DNA of 64,000 bases from Nocardia sp. NRRL S-836 (GTDB lineage Bacteria > Actinomycetota > Actinomycetes > Mycobacteriales > Pseudonocardiaceae): positions 186,001-250,000 of the forward strand of contig NZ_LGDY01000103.1 in NCBI RefSeq assembly GCF_001279525.1, given 5' to 3'. Positions 36,291 to 44,488 of the stretch are shown here, in pieces. The number at the start of each line of letters is the position of its first letter. Position 1 is the first letter of the stretch. The position numbers and the translations under genes were made by a program. The notes under the pieces were generated by a model that saw only the letters and a program-made list of their open reading frames with translations, was not told where the DNA came from and did not search any database.

Positions 36291-37016
36291 CGGCCGGGCC
36301 GGGCCTGGAGCAGCTCGGAGACGGTGACGAACCGGAAACCGCGCTCCCGCAGCCCGTCGATCACCGGCCCGAGCGCCTGCCGCGTCTGGTCGCGCGCCGC
36401 GTACATCGGGTGCAGCAGGACGATCGAGCCCGGTCTGGTCTTCGCGAGCGTCTCCTCGACGACCCGCGCCGCGGCCGGGGTGCCCGCGGAGTCCGGCTCG
36501 ACGTCCCACATCACCGTGGTCCGGTCGTGCTGGCTCAGGTAGTGCGGCAACGCGAAGAGCTTCTTGCCGTTCGGCGGCCGGAACCGGATCTCCCCGCCGT
36601 AGCCGGTCGCGCGGATCAACGCGTCGGTGTCCTCGACCTCCTGCGCCACGAAACCCGGTGTCACGCCGACCATCCGCTCGTGGGAGTAGGTGTGGTTGCC
36701 GACCTCGTGCCCGGCCTGGGCGATCCGCCGGCCGAGCTCCGGGTGCTCGCGCAGCTCGCGGCCCACCAGGAAGAACGTCGCCTTGACGTCCCTGGCGGCG
36801 AGGGTGTCGAGCACCTGCTGCGCACCGGCCGGGTCGGGGCCGTCGTCGAAGGTCAGCGCGACGACCTTCTCGCCGGTCTCGACCCGGTGCACCAGCTCAC
36901 CGGAGAACTCCGAAGGTGCGCGAGCTGCTGACCTGCCACAGCCCGGCGGCGGCCGTGAGCACGACGACCACACCGGTCGCGGTGATGATCGTCGTCTTGT
37001 GGGACAACCACTTCAT
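36287..37016 (-). CDS. Membrane-anchored polysaccharide deacetylase, apparent frameshift after the anchor
   Basis: The NodB domain (ending at 36287) is complete: TFDDGPDP, HEVGNHTYSHE (HxxxH site), RFRPPNGK, a late acidic motif and IVLLHPM. Its own frame runs back only to Arg/Cys-rich codons with no export signal. A proper start, ATG at 37016 overlapping the MOSC stop as ATGA, encodes a typical anchor, [19 protein letters not shown] onward, but in the next frame and stops at 36897. Removing one base within 36908-36911 joins SSSRTF to FSGELVHRVETGEKV, matching the SRTFxFFGELVxRV pattern of relatives. So it is a frameshifted gene, a sequencing error or programmed slippage. Third gene of the msrA operon. 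Confidence 0.75.
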
Positions 37017-37510
37017 GCGCCCACCATGTCGAGCACGGCCGTGCCGAGGCGCAGCACCCCGTCGTCGAGCGGCACGCACCGCATGCCGCCCTTGCCCCGC
37101 AACGCCTTGAACGCGCCGGGAGCGATCACCGCGTCCATCCACGCGCACGGGTTCGCCGGCCGGTGCACCTCGAACCGCACCGGCCCGTCCCCGCTGTCCA
37201 GGCTGAACACGGTGCCGCGGGCCAGCGCGTCCACGTCGAACCCGCTGACGACCACGTTCCTGCGGGCCAGCAGCGGGTCCACCGGCCACCGGGCCAGCGA
37301 CTCGGCGGCGATGACCGTGACCGCCGCGGTGCGGTGCGCCGGGTGGTTGAAGTACCGGTCCCCCACGATCCCGAGCCCCGCGCGCACCTCGACGTGGCCG
37401 CGCGACACGGGCCCGGGATCGGGACGAGGGCCGTCCGACGGACGGCCCTCGTAGGCGTGCACGGCGGAGACGTGCAGCGCGACGACCTCTACCGCTCGCC
37501 CAGCTGCCAT
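37013..37510 (-). CDS. MOSC domain protein
   Basis: A 165-residue stand-alone MOSC domain, related to the C-terminus of molybdenum cofactor sulfurases and to Yii[19 protein letters not shown] and [15 protein letters not shown] fit the fold. The usual conserved Cys is in NPCAWMD. The ATG at 37510 lies 22 bp inside the end of msrA, and its TGA overlaps the deacetylase ATG, so the three genes form a tight operon. The coding sequence contains a 29-bp near-perfect palindrome at 37424-37452. Likely handles sulfur or Moco-related transfer; exact role unknown. Confidence 0.87.
   Translation of the reverse strand: MAAGRAVEVVALHVSAVHAYEGRPSDGPRPDPGPVSRGHVEVRAGLGIVGDRYFNHPAHRTAAVTVIAAESLARWPVDPLLARRNVVVSGFDVDALARGTVFSLDSGDGPVRFEVHRPANPCAWMDAVIAPGAFKALRGKGGMRCVPLDDGVLRLGTAVLDMVGA
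37424..37452. repeat. 29-bp inverted repeat inside the MOSC gene
   Basis: ACGAGGGCCGTCCG (37424-37437) and CGGACGGCCCTCGT (37439-37452) are perfect 14-bp arms around a single base. It encodes [11 protein letters not shown] near the protein start and could form a stable hairpin or cruciform. Confidence 0.5.
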
Positions 37511-37986
37511 TCCGGCCTGACGTAGTGGCAGGTGTAGCCGTTGGGGTAGCGCTCCAGGTAGTCCTGGTGCTCCGGCTCGGCCTCCCAGAAGTCCGACGCC
37601 TGGGTGACCTCGGTGACGACCTTGCCCGGCCACTTGCCGGAGGCGTCGACGTCCGCGATGGTCTCTTCGGCGACGCGCTTCTGCTCGTCGGTCTCGAAGA
37701 AGATCGCCGACCGGTAGCTGGCGCCGATGTCGTTGCCCTGGCGGTTGCGGGTCGACGGGTCGTGGATTTGGAAGAAAAATTCGAGGATTTGCCGGTAGCT
37801 GAGCTGGGCGGGGTCGAACACGATCTCGATGGCCTCGGCGTGGTTGCCGTGGCGGCGGTAGGTCGCGTTCGGCGTGCTCGGGTCGCCGGTGTAACCGACG
37901 CGCGTGGAGACGACTCCGGGGTGGCGGCGGAACAGGTCCTGCATGCCCCAGAAGCAGCCGCCCGCGAGAACAGCCTTCTCCGTCAC
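37489..37986 (-). CDS. msrA: Peptide-methionine (S)-S-oxide reductase
   Basis: A 165-residue MsrA. The catalytic Cys is in GCFWGMQ close to the N-terminus, followed by [16 protein letters not shown] [35 protein letters not shown] and SAIFF, all family signatures, each given in part. It reduces methionine-S-sulfoxide in oxidised proteins. GTG at 37986 has GAGGAG 6 bp upstream and gives the usual start; an ATG-like start nine codons upstream is possible. First gene of msrA-MOSC-deacetylase. Confidence 0.95.
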   Translation of the reverse strand: MTEKAVLAGGCFWGMQDLFRRHPGVVSTRVGYTGDPSTPNATYRRHGNHAEAIEIVFDPAQLSYRQILEFFFQIHDPSTRNRQGNDIGASYRSAIFFETDEQKRVAEETIADVDASGKWPGKVVTEVTQASDFWEAEPEHQDYLERYPNGYTCHYVRPEWQLGER

Positions 37987-38009
37987 TGTGAATCTCCTCT
38001 GCTCGGTGT

Positions 38010-39164
38010 TCACTCAGGAGAACGTTCGGGCGTGGCCGGTTCATCCCCGGCGAGTTGTGACGTGTCCATTACGGGCTCCGGTGCCGTCGACCGCGCCTCG
38101 ATCACCTCGCCCAGGTACCGCACGACCACCGCCACGGCGGCGGCCACCGGCACCGAGAAGAACGCTCCCGCGATCCCGTACAGGCTGGTGCCGGCCGTGA
38201 CGACCAGCAACACGACCGCCGCGTGCAGCCGCAACCCGCGTGACTGCAGGATCGGCTGCAGCACGTTGCCCTCGACCTGCTGCACCACGACCACGATCAC
38301 CAGCATGATGATCGCCGTGGTCAGGCCGTTGCTGACCAGCGCCACCAGCACCGCCAGCGCACCGGCGATGAACGCGCCGACGATCGGGATGAACCCGCCC
38401 AGGAACGTCAGCGCCGCCAGGGGCACCGCCAGCGGCACCCCGAGGATCAGCAGCCCCAGCCCGATGAACACGGCGTCGATCAGGCTGACGACCGCCTGGC
38501 TGCGGATGAAGCTGCCGAGCGTGGCCCAGATCCGCTCCAGCACCGTCGTGAGGTGCCCACCGGCGCGCCGGCCGACCAGCCCGCGCAGCCACGGCGTGAA
38601 CCGCATGCCGTCCTTGACGAAGAAGAACGCCAGCAGCAACGCCACCAGGCCCGTGACCAGCCCCGAGGTCACCGCACCGGCACCGGTCAGCAACCCGCTC
38701 GCGATCGACCCGATGCTCGACTTGACCTGGTCGACCCCCTGCGCGATCAACCGGTCGAGGTCGGTGCCCTTGAGGTTGAACGGCGGTCCCGCCACCCACT
38801 TCTGCGCCTGCTGCAACGCGTCCTGCGCACTGCGCGAGATCTCCGGCACACCCGAGGCGATCGACGACGAGATCGCCGCCACCACCCCACCCAGCACCAC
38901 GAGTCCGCCGACCAGCACGATCGTCGCCGCCAACGCCGAGTTGAGCCCCTTCGACATCAACCACCGCGCCGGCGGCCACAGCACCGTCGTGATGAGCAGC
39001 GCCAGCAGCACCGGCATCACCACGACCCACAGCTTGCCGATCAGCCATGCCAGCATCCAGAAGCCGAGCGCCGCCAGCGCCACCCGCAGACTCCACCGCG
39101 CGAGCCAGCTCACGCCGTGCCCGATGGCCTCGCCCTTGTCCGTCCACCCGCGATTGCGATCCAC
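38010..39164 (-). CDS. AI-2E family transporter (permease)
   Basis: A 384-residue membrane protein with seven to eight helices and a long central soluble stretch (about 95-165), the layout of the AI-2E transporter family (PF01594). [14 protein letters not shown] and [21 protein letters not shown] are characteristic. Substrates are diverse in this family (autoinducer-2, Na+/H+ and others) and cannot be assigned. Starts at GTG 39164. Its end is 24 bp before the msrA start on the same strand. Confidence 0.9.
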   Translation of the reverse strand: MDRNRGWTDKGEAIGHGVSWLARWSLRVALAALGFWMLAWLIGKLWVVVMPVLLALLITTVLWPPARWLMSKGLNSALAATIVLVGGLVVLGGVVAAISSSIASGVPEISRSAQDALQQAQKWVAGPPFNLKGTDLDRLIAQGVDQVKSSIGSIASGLLTGAGAVTSGLVTGLVALLLAFFFVKDGMRFTPWLRGLVGRRAGGHLTTVLERIWATLGSFIRSQAVVSLIDAVFIGLGLLILGVPLAVPLAALTFLGGFIPIVGAFIAGALAVLVALVSNGLTTAIIMLVIVVVVQQVEGNVLQPILQSRGLRLHAAVVLLVVTAGTSLYGIAGAFFSVPVAAAVAVVVRYLGEVIEARSTAPEPVMDTSQLAGDEPATPERSPE

Positions 39165-39330
39165 GGTGCCCAGTTTGTCCTGCGGTGAGCCGAACGGGTG
39201 TCAGGACGCGCGACTCCGTTACGACTTCGCGGCCCGCGCCTTCTCGATCACCGCCCGCACCGATCTCGGTGAGCAGCCTGTGGCCCCGGGGTTGCACGTC
39301 AGCCATCACCGTGCAACCCCGGGTTGCAGA
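39165..39330. other. Gap holding a terminator, otherwise no recognised gene
   Basis: Between the permease start and the end of the CU044_5270 gene, the only structure I see is a hairpin: CCCGGGGTTGCACG (39285-39298) and CGTGCAACCCCGGG (39310-39323), perfect 14-bp arms with an 11-base loop. It should terminate the sigma-factor operon. The rest must carry the permease promoter. Confidence 0.7.
39285..39323 (-). terminator. Terminator of the sigma/CU044_5270 operon
   Basis: Perfect 14-bp stem (arms 39285-39298 and 39310-39323) starting 8 bp past the stop of the minus-strand gene. Confidence 0.8.
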
Positions 39331-40542
39331 TCAGGGACGGGTGCCGAGCGACCCGACCACCGCGGTGCTGACCGAGGAGCTGGACCGCACCGTGCCCTTG
39401 TCGAGCGTGCCCTTCTCGGCGACGGTCGACCGGCTACCGATGAAGTCGCCGTCGGCGGGATCGATGATGATCTCCTGGAAGTCCTCGTAGTACTTGATGC
39501 CGAGCGCGACGCCTTCCTCGCCGTCGAGGTTCGCCCGCTTCTCGGTGACCACGAGGCCCGGCAGCAACGCGAGCGCGCGGAAGATGTCCGCCCGCACCCG
39601 CGCGGGCATCCGGCCGGAGTCCAGCGCCTCCCGCGCCTGCATCAGCACGCCGGGGTCGTCGGTGCCGCCGTCGGCCTTGAGCTTCTCGTACAACGCCCGC
39701 GGGTCGGACGGCAGCGACGCCACGAACTCCGGCGTCGGGTTGCTGAACGAGCCGTTGGTGCAGCGGTCCGGCTGGCCCTCGGCGTAGTAGGAGTACTTGC
39801 CGCACTTGCCGCGGAACTCCTGCTTGCCCTTGAACCGCCCCGGATCGGGCTTGCCGTCGCCCTCGTGACCGGGCAGCCACTCGGTCGGGCCGGTGTCCTC
39901 GGTGCGCAGCAGCCACTCGTCGCGGTGGTCGGCGGGCACCCACTCCTCGGTCGCGGCGCCGGAGGTCCACGCCTTGTCCGAGCCGCTCTCCACGACGATG
40001 CCCCGGTAGCGGCTGCGCACGTAGAGGTACTGGCCGGGACCCAGCGGCGGCACGGTGACGCGGTCGGCGAGGTCGGCGGCGTGGATCAGCTCCTCGGCGG
40101 CGGTCGCCGACGGGCCCGTCCCGGTGTCGACGGTCGACGCGGCCAGGGCACCGGCGGTGAGGACGCCGACGGCGGCCGCGGCGGCGAGCCAGCGGGTGCG
40201 GGTGCGGCGCGACGTGAGGGACACGACGGGTGCGACGGCCGTGGAGGTCGCAGCACCGGCAGACGTGGTGTCAGCCGCCGGAGTGTCAGCGGGTGTGGTT
40301 CCGACGAGCGTGGAGCCAGCGGACGCAGCGCCGGCGGGCGTGGTGCTTGCGGACGCGGTCACGGCGGTCGAGGCGTCGGCCACGGCGGTGGCACCGAGCC
40401 CGCTCGCCGCACGTTCCCGCAGCGCCTGCCGCAGCGCGAGCTTCCCCGCGGCGACGTCGAACGGCACCGGCTCCCCCGCGGCACGGGCGAGTGCCGCGTC
40501 GAGCACGCGGTCGAGCTTCTCGGAACGGTTCTGCTCAGACAT
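39331..40542 (-). CDS. CU044_5270 family protein, sigma-factor partner
   Basis: A 403-residue single-pass membrane protein. Residues 1-45 are cytoplasmic and acidic/Arg-rich, 45-120 an Ala/Thr/Val low-complexity region, one helix at about 125-145 (WLAAAAAVGVLTAGALA), and a large extracytoplasmic domain after it with paired cysteines near KCGKYSYYAEGQPDRC. This layout and the position right behind an ECF-type sigma gene match the CU044_5270 family of actinomycetes, presumed to regulate that sigma factor. Start ATG at 40542 overlaps the sigma stop by 8 bp. Confidence 0.8.
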   Translation of the reverse strand: MSEQNRSEKLDRVLDAALARAAGEPVPFDVAAGKLALRQALRERAASGLGATAVADASTAVTASASTTPAGAASAGSTLVGTTPADTPAADTTSAGAATSTAVAPVVSLTSRRTRTRWLAAAAAVGVLTAGALAASTVDTGTGPSATAAEELIHAADLADRVTVPPLGPGQYLYVRSRYRGIVVESGSDKAWTSGAATEEWVPADHRDEWLLRTEDTGPTEWLPGHEGDGKPDPGRFKGKQEFRGKCGKYSYYAEGQPDRCTNGSFSNPTPEFVASLPSDPRALYEKLKADGGTDDPGVLMQAREALDSGRMPARVRADIFRALALLPGLVVTEKRANLDGEEGVALGIKYYEDFQEIIIDPADGDFIGSRSTVAEKGTLDKGTVRSSSSVSTAVVGSLGTRP

Positions 40543-41137
40543 GGCTGTCCCCCGGGAGGTCGTGGTCGATGTCGTGACCGGTGGCGGCGAGGCGGGTGCG
40601 CAGTCGGGCGCGGGCGCGGTGCAGGCGGGTGCGCACGGTCGCGACCGGCACGGCGAGGGCGACCGCGATCTCGGCCGGCGTCAGCTCACCCCAGGCGGTG
40701 AGCAGCAGCACCTCGCGTTCCTCGACCCGCAGGTCGGCGAGCCAGCCGGTGAGCGGACCGGCGAGCACGTCGGCGTCGGCCGCCGCGCTCGCCCGTTCCC
40801 CGACGTCGTCCTGCACCGAGCGGGCGGCGTGCGCCCTGGTCCAGGCGCGGAGCTTGCGGTCCTCGGCACGCACGTGGTGGCGCAGCAGGTTGGTGGCCAC
40901 GCCGTAGAGCCAGGCGCGCAGGCCGTCGGTATCGCACGACTGGCCGGCACGCTTGTCCCACAGCACCAGGAACGCCTCGGACACCACGTCCTGCGCGGCG
41001 TCCGGGCCGATGCGGCCGGTCACGTACCGGTGCAGGCGCTCGGCCGTGGACTCGTAGAGGTCGAGCAGCGCCGGCTCGTCCAGCACGCCGGGCGCGTGCC
41101 CCTGGGTCGGCGCCTCGGGCGCCACGTCGGTTTGCAC
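40535..41137 (-). CDS. ECF-type RNA polymerase sigma factor
   Basis: A roughly 200-residue sigma factor with region 2 at about 20-90 (LHRYVTGRIGPDAAQDVVSEAF then RAWLYGVATNLLRHHVR) and region 4 at about 130-190 (VEEREVLLLTAWGELTPAEIAVAL, VPVATVRTRLHRARARLR, each part of the usual helix set). GTG at 41137 has AGGTGG just upstream; an in-frame GTG at 41191 would add 18 residues. It is co-transcribed with the CU044_5270 protein, its probable membrane-bound regulator. Confidence 0.92.
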   Translation of the reverse strand: MQTDVAPEAPTQGHAPGVLDEPALLDLYESTAERLHRYVTGRIGPDAAQDVVSEAFLVLWDKRAGQSCDTDGLRAWLYGVATNLLRHHVRAEDRKLRAWTRAHAARSVQDDVGERASAAADADVLAGPLTGWLADLRVEEREVLLLTAWGELTPAEIAVALAVPVATVRTRLHRARARLRTRLAATGHDIDHDLPGDSHV

Positions 41138-41207
41138 ACGACCACCTGCCCGCAGACCCCGCGGGCGTTCCCGGTGTGTGCTCACCGCCACATCGTGGGC
41201 CAGCCGG

Positions 41208-41774
41208 TCAGCTCCCGCCCGGGAAGGGGTGCCTCGCCGCGTGCTCGGCCGCCGTCAGCCCGAACAGCAGGACGTCGTGGTGTCGGCCGAGCATGTACTC
41301 GTGGTCGCGCAGCCGGCCCTCCTCCTGGAAGCCGAGGCGGCGGTGCAGGGCGATCGACGCCTCGTTGAACCCGATGACGCTCGACTCGCACTTGTGGAAC
41401 CGCCGCTCGCCGAACATGAAGCCCAGCAGCAACCGGACGGCGTCGGAAGCGTAGCCGCGGCGGTGGAAGGCGTTGCCGATCGCGATGCCGTAGGAGAACC
41501 GCCCGGCCCGGTGGTCGACCTCGTGCGTCGAGGTCATCCCGACGAGCCGGCCCTCGTCGAGGGACTCGATCGCAAGCTGCACGGTGTCGCCCTGCGGCTT
41601 CTTGAGCGCCGCCTCCTGCGCCCACTCGCGCTGGCGGGCCGCGGAGAAGGGCGGGTGGATCATGTCCGCGGCCCGCATGTCGTCGGTGTGCTCGTCGAAC
41701 GACCGGAACGACTCCCAGTCCTCCGGTTCGACGCCGCGCAGCCGGACCCGGTGTCCTGTCCAGAAAGATGTCAT
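41208..41774 (-). CDS. GNAT family N-acetyltransferase (RimJ/RimL type)
   Basis: A 188-residue acetyltransferase. The core pattern LVGMTSTHEVDHRAGRFSYGIAIGN leads to the acetyl-CoA pyrophosphate loop HRRGYASDAVRLLLGFMF and then SVIGFNEASIALHRRLGFQEEGRLR, as in RimJ/RimL proteins. ATG at 41774 begins MTSFWTGHRVRLRG, a standard family start; upstream codons belong to the lexA promoter. It would acetylate an amine on a protein or small molecule. Divergent from lexA by 63 bp. Confidence 0.92.
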   Translation of the reverse strand: MTSFWTGHRVRLRGVEPEDWESFRSFDEHTDDMRAADMIHPPFSAARQREWAQEAALKKPQGDTVQLAIESLDEGRLVGMTSTHEVDHRAGRFSYGIAIGNAFHRRGYASDAVRLLLGFMFGERRFHKCESSVIGFNEASIALHRRLGFQEEGRLRDHEYMLGRHHDVLLFGLTAAEHAARHPFPGGS

Positions 41775-41837
41775 GATCCGCAGTCCTACCAGGGTCGTCC
41801 GCATTCACACGAACGAGTTACGGCTAGGATCGTCCCG

Positions 41838-42494
41838 GTGACCACCTACGACGATCTTGAGCACCTCGACACGTCGGTGCTGCCGGAACGCCAGCAGAAG
41901 ATCCTGGTCGCCATCCGCGACTGGGTGGTCGAGCACGGCTACTCCCCCAGCACCCGCGAGATCGGCGACGCGGTGGGCCTGCGGTCCTCCTCCTCGGTCT
42001 CCAAGCACCTGGCGGCGTTGGAGGACAAGGGTTTCCTCAAGCGCGGCACGTCGGTGAGCCGGCCGATGGACGTGCGGATCTTCCTGCACGAGACGAGCTC
42101 CGCCGCCGTCGCGGCCGACTCGATCGCGGTGCCGGTCGTCGGCGACATCGCCGCCGGTGCGCCGATCTCGGCGATCGAGCACGTGGACGACGTGCTGAAC
42201 CTGCCGCGCGGGCTGGTCGGCCGCGGCAGCAACGTGTTCGCGTTGCGCGTGCGCGGTGACTCGATGATCGACGCGGCGATCTGCGACGGCGACATGGTCG
42301 TGGTGCGGCAGTCGCACGAGGCCCACAGCGGGCAGATCGTCGCCGCGATGCTCGACGACGAGGCCACGGTGAAGGTCTACCAGCGCAGGAACGGCCACGT
42401 GTACCTGGAACCGCGCAACCCCGCCTATGAGGTCATAGACGGGGACAAGGCGACCGTTCTCGGGATTGTCGTGTCGGTGCTGCGCAGCGTCTAG
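41838..42494 (+). CDS. lexA: LexA repressor (SOS response)
   Basis: A 218-residue LexA. The N-terminal winged helix (about 15-75) has YSPSTREIGDAVGLRSSSSV and SKHLAALEDKGFLKR. The self-cleavage site is A106-G107 in DIAAGAP, and the catalytic dyad is S142 (RGDSMID) with K179 (ATVKVYQR). When RecA is activated by DNA damage, LexA cleaves itself and releases SOS genes. GTG at 41838 is preceded by AGGATCG. The upstream gap has a CGAAC half-site but I see no full CGAAC-N4-GTTCG box. Confidence 0.97.
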   Translation: MTTYDDLEHLDTSVLPERQQKILVAIRDWVVEHGYSPSTREIGDAVGLRSSSSVSKHLAALEDKGFLKRGTSVSRPMDVRIFLHETSSAAVAADSIAVPVVGDIAAGAPISAIEHVDDVLNLPRGLVGRGSNVFALRVRGDSMIDAAICDGDMVVVRQSHEAHSGQIVAAMLDDEATVKVYQRRNGHVYLEPRNPAYEVIDGDKATVLGIVVSVLRSV

Positions 42495-42880
42495 AGCTGC
42501 ACGAGGCCCAGCTGCTGGGCGGCCCACAGACTGTCGGCGTTGGCCCAGTACTCGGCGATCAGGCCGTCCCGCAGGCGCAGGACGTCCGTGCCGTAGAAGG
42601 AGATCGGGCCGGCCTCGGGGTGGGCCGCGGTGGCGTGCCAGCGCAGCACCAGGAGGTCGCCGTCGGCGATCGGTCCGACCTGGACGGTGAACTCCAGTCC
42701 CGGCAGCGCCTCGTGCGCGCCGCTCACCCAGGTGTGCAGGTTCGCCCTGCCCACCGAGTCCCGCGGCGGGCCGCCCAGCAGCGGGGCGGCGTGCGAGACG
42801 AAGTCCTCGCGGACCGTGCGGTCCACCAGGGACAGGTCACCGTTCCAGATGTCCTTCCAGGCCTCGGCGATCGTGCTCAT
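42491..42880 (-). CDS. SnoaL-like/NTF2-fold protein
   Basis: A 129-residue protein of the SnoaL-like polyketide cyclase/NTF2 fold: AWKDIWNGDLSLVDRTVREDFVSHA at the start, LPGLEFTVQV, and DVLRLRDGLIAEYWANAD near the end. Family members bind or transform small hydrophobic molecules; many are uncharacterised. ATG at 42880 overlaps the stop of the preceding Dabb gene (TGATG), so it is the third gene of the MFS-Dabb-SnoaL operon. It is convergent with lexA, with a 4-bp overlap of stop regions. Confidence 0.82.
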   Translation of the reverse strand: MSTIAEAWKDIWNGDLSLVDRTVREDFVSHAAPLLGGPPRDSVGRANLHTWVSGAHEALPGLEFTVQVGPIADGDLLVLRWHATAAHPEAGPISFYGTDVLRLRDGLIAEYWANADSLWAAQQLGLVQL

Positions 42881-43299
42881 CACGCGTCACCGTGCTTCCC
42901 GGGGGCGGCCGAGCCGCTGTACTCGCCGAGGTCGGACACGAGCTGGGTGAGCTCGGGGTCGCTGTCGTAGCGCTTCTGGTGCAGCGCGGCGATCTTCGCG
43001 CCGATCTCGGGGTCCGCGTCGTCGGTGATGTCGAACGAGGAGAACTTCTCCACGAGCGGCAGGCCGACCCGGTCGGTGTTGCGGTGGGCGGGGTGGACCA
43101 GGTACTCCCAGTACCCCTCCAGGTCCTCGATGACGAACGTGGCGCCCCACTCGTACTCGCCGCCGAAGTCGCGGCCGACGACGAACTGCTTGACCGACGG
43201 GATGACGCGGCCCTGGTTGCGCAGGCTCTCCAGCGCCTCCTCGACCTGCTCGGGCGAGGCGTCCGCGCGCAGCGTGAACCGGTTGCCGTGGTAGATCAT
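42880..43299 (-). CDS. Dabb (stress-responsive A/B barrel) domain protein
   Basis: A 139-residue protein starting MIYHGNRFTLRADASPEQVEE and continuing with VKQFVVGRDFGGEYEWGATF and YLVHPAHRNT, a good fit to the Dabb ferredoxin-like domain (the AHR near the middle is typical). Dabb proteins include olivetolic acid cyclase-like enzymes and stress proteins. The start overlaps the MFS stop by 4 bp. With the SnoaL-like gene this suggests a small pathway for an aromatic or polyketide-like compound together with its exporter, but that is inference. Confidence 0.82.
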   Translation of the reverse strand: MIYHGNRFTLRADASPEQVEEALESLRNQGRVIPSVKQFVVGRDFGGEYEWGATFVIEDLEGYWEYLVHPAHRNTDRVGLPLVEKFSSFDITDDADPEIGAKIAALHQKRYDSDPELTQLVSDLGEYSGSAAPGKHGDA

Positions 43300-44408
43300 T
43301 TCTTCTCCTTCGTGACGAGCGCGGCGATCGCGCCCAGGGTGGTGACCGCGCCGGTCCAGGCGAACGCACCGGCGATCCCGGTGAGCTCGACCAGTGGCGC
43401 GACGACGAGGGGTGAGAGGAACTGGCCGAGGAAGATCCCGGCCACCAGCCCGCTGAGCGCGCGGCCGCGGTGCTGCGGTGCGGCCATCCCGGCGAGCTGG
43501 ACGTTGAGGTGCGGCACGACGAGCCCGACGCCGACGCCGCCGACCAGCAGCCCGGCGACGATGCCGGGCAGGGTCCCGGTGCCGGCCAGCAGCCAGCCGA
43601 GGCCGAGCAGCCCCGTGCTGGTCGCGACGGGTCGGGGCGGTGGCCTGAGCAACGCCCCGGCCGCGCTGGTGACCGTGCTGCCCGCGATGACCACGCCGAT
43701 GAGCGCGGGGCTGACGTGCAGGCCGGCCAGCAGGAACGGCAGCTGCGTCGGTGCCATGTAGAACACGAGCGTCGCGGCGAGTGCGAGCACGTAGATCCCG
43801 ACGGCCTGCCCGGTCGGCCGGAACTTCCCGGTGGTGGCCGCGTGCGCTCGCGGTTCGTCGTGCAAAGCGGCGATCGCGGCCAGTGCGACGACGGCGGCCA
43901 CCGAGTAGAGCCAGAACGGCGCACGCCAGTCGATCCCGGCCAGCAGGCCCGCGAGCGGCAGGAACACCACGCCGCCCAGGCTCGCGAACGCCTGCTGCAA
44001 CCCGAGGAACCTGGCTCGCCGCTGCCCGTCGAACCAGTCGGTGACCAGCGCGCTGACCGCCGTCATCACGCCGCCGACCGCCAGCCCCAGCAACGCCCGG
44101 CTGAGGAGCAGCACGGTCAGGTCGCCGATGAAGAACCCGGCCGTGCCGCTGACCGCGTAGAGCACCAGCGCCCCCACCAGCAGCGGCTTGCGGCCGACCC
44201 GGTCGGCGAACGCACCGGACAGCGGCGCGCTCACCGCGATGGCCAGCGAGGTGGTGGTCAGCGCGAGCCGGACCAGCACGCCCGCTCCGTAGACGTCGCT
44301 CATCGCGGGCAGGCTCGGCGCGATGATCGCGGCGGCCATGATCGTGAGCGTCGCCGCGCCGAGCACGGTGCCCTTGGCGAAGGTCGTTGGCGCAGTTCGT
44401 GTGGTCAC
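43296..44408 (-). CDS. MFS transporter
   Basis: A 370-residue major facilitator with about 11-12 helices. The helix 2-3 loop reads GAFADRVGRKPLLVGAL, the MFS signature. It resembles short multidrug or arabinose-type exporters. GTG start at 44408. First gene of the MFS-Dabb-SnoaL operon, divergent from the LAL regulator gene with two TACGTAG repeats between them. Confidence 0.9.
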   Translation of the reverse strand: MTTRTAPTTFAKGTVLGAATLTIMAAAIIAPSLPAMSDVYGAGVLVRLALTTTSLAIAVSAPLSGAFADRVGRKPLLVGALVLYAVSGTAGFFIGDLTVLLLSRALLGLAVGGVMTAVSALVTDWFDGQRRARFLGLQQAFASLGGVVFLPLAGLLAGIDWRAPFWLYSVAAVVALAAIAALHDEPRAHAATTGKFRPTGQAVGIYVLALAATLVFYMAPTQLPFLLAGLHVSPALIGVVIAGSTVTSAAGALLRPPPRPVATSTGLLGLGWLLAGTGTLPGIVAGLLVGGVGVGLVVPHLNVQLAGMAAPQHRGRALSGLVAGIFLGQFLSPLVVAPLVELTGIAGAFAWTGAVTTLGAIAALVTKEKK

Positions 44409-44455
44409 ACCGGAAACCTTCGTCGCCGACCCTTGTTCTTCGCGTCGGCAGGAAC

Positions 44456-44479
44456 TACGTAGGTGACCGGTTTACGTAG
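44456..44479. promoter_or_regulatory. Paired TACGTAG repeats between MFS operon and LAL gene
   Basis: TACGTAG is at 44456-44462 and again at 44473-44479, 17 bp apart; each contains the palindrome TACGTA. The pair is just upstream of the LAL start and is a candidate site for that regulator. Confidence 0.45.
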
Positions 44480-44488
44480 AGTTCGGTC

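Noticed and set aside
37525..40701. 1058-codon plus-strand open frame across msrA, the permease and the CU044_5270 gene
   Set aside because: It spans several well-supported minus-strand genes and reads as low-complexity Ser/Pro/Arg/Thr sequence.
41775..41837. A LexA box before lexA
   Set aside because: Only a CGAAC half-site is seen; no CGAAC-N4-GTTCG match, so I do not annotate it.
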